From Scedosporium boydii (Eukaryota > Ascomycota > Sordariomycetes > Microascales > Microascaceae): a stretch of 64,000 nt of DNA. Shown here piece after piece: positions 63,667 to 64,000 of this stretch; positions within the stretch are counted from its first letter, which is position 1, and each line of letters starts with the position of its first letter. The DNA is taken from positions 1-64,000 of the forward strand of contig NJFT01000203.1 of NCBI GenBank assembly GCA_002221725.1, read 5' to 3'. A model generated the notes under the pieces. It saw nothing but the letters and a program-made list of their open reading frames with translations. It had not been told where the DNA came from and did not search any database. Position numbers and translations under genes: made by a program.

Positions 63667-64000
63667 ATGGCTGGTGGTGGTGAAGATGCTGGCGCGAGCG
63701 CGGCCAACGCCGTTGTGGCACCGGCCTTGCCTCAAGGCGCGGCGTAGTACGTGTTGAATTTTTCCAAATTATATGCTGCGTGCAGTAATATGCACCGATT
63801 GGTGGTTGATAATACTAACATCTTTGTTTTTCTCAAGCGCGGTCGTCGCGGGTGTAGGTTTCGTTATCGCCCTCGTCATGATCGGCATCACACGCGTCCT
63901 GAAGAGGACCATCGGAGAAGACAACCGCAAGACCGAAATGTTCATCACGGCAAACAGAACTATCAAGACCGGCCTCACAAGCTCCGCTGTCATCTCTTCG
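63667..64000 (+). CDS. DUR3-like urea active transporter / sodium:solute symporter, 5' part
   Basis: Exon 1 (63667-63746) encodes MAGGGEDAGASAANAVVAPA and LPQGAA; a 91-nt intron (GTACGT, ACTAAC branch, CTCAAG) splits a Tyr codon. Exon 2 (from 63838) continues AVVAGVGFVIALVMIGITRV, then EDNRKTEMFITANRTIKTGL and SSAVISS up to the window edge. This is the first membrane segment and the conserved SEMF/TANRTxKxGL loop of the solute:sodium symporter family as seen in fungal DUR3, a plasma-membrane proton-coupled urea importer that also takes polyamines. Only about 80 of some 650-700 residues are inside the window. Truncated by the edge, with no sign of decay. Confidence 0.85.

Noticed and set aside
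1..64000. Transposons, reverse transcriptases, rRNA genes and CRISPR arrays
   Set aside because: Searched for by eye on both strands; no transposase or RT motif, no 5S-like sequence, no regularly spaced direct repeats with unique spacers.

Overview
The window is nuclear DNA of a filamentous ascomycete (Pezizomycotina). Most genes carry one to four short introns (about 50-140 nt) with GT..AG ends. Six nuclear tRNA genes are present, three of them with introns directly 3' of the anticodon loop. Several families are typical of moulds: a STAND/NACHT receptor with the fungal N-terminal domain, a JmjC-like oxygenase, APH-type kinases, a PL4 rhamnogalacturonan lyase and a DUR3-type urea permease. 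I cannot fix the order; Eurotiomycetes or Sordariomycetes both fit.

The left half (about 0.5-33 kb) looks like an accessory, lineage-specific region. It holds hypothetical membrane or coiled-coil proteins (494-1560, 2361-3609, 4841-6844, 8112-9032, 25019-25987) and two unrecognised soluble proteins (11082-11942, 20362-21540). It also holds a JmjC-like protein whose distal metal-ligand histidine is a tyrosine (12053-13855), a 1078-residue NLR-like STAND protein (15827-19127), a frameshifted APH kinase (22095-23415) with an inverted tail-only copy 9 kb away (14010-14213), and an ankyrin protein (27062-28052). Small signal-peptide genes are scattered through it, one clearly decayed (28736-29484). 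Gene-poor gaps with short tandem repeats separate them.

The right half (about 33-64 kb) is denser in recognisable enzymes: a GFA/CENP-V-like protein with a frameshifted tail (33643), a secreted PL4 pectin lyase (35435-37326, minus), an HSL-type alpha/beta hydrolase (38371-39509, minus), a GMC oxidoreductase (41333-43408), an SDR lacking the usual Tyr/Lys (44573-45560), an RWD/DUF1115 protein (45815-46711, minus), an F-box protein (47014-48368), a DHA1-type MFS transporter (50247-52362), a YCII-like protein (55380-55733) and a 12-cysteine secreted protein (59571-59979). At the right edge an FMN-dependent monooxygenase of the NtaA/DszA type (60687-62467, minus) stands head to head with the 5' end of a DUR3-like urea/sodium symporter (63667 to the edge), a pair that suggests scavenging of nitrogen or xenobiotics.

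Exon structures were worked out by hand from splice consensus, reading-frame closure and family resemblance. No alignment was run. Frameshifts next to homopolymers (APH, GFA) could be assembly errors. No transposase, reverse transcriptase, rRNA or CRISPR array was seen.
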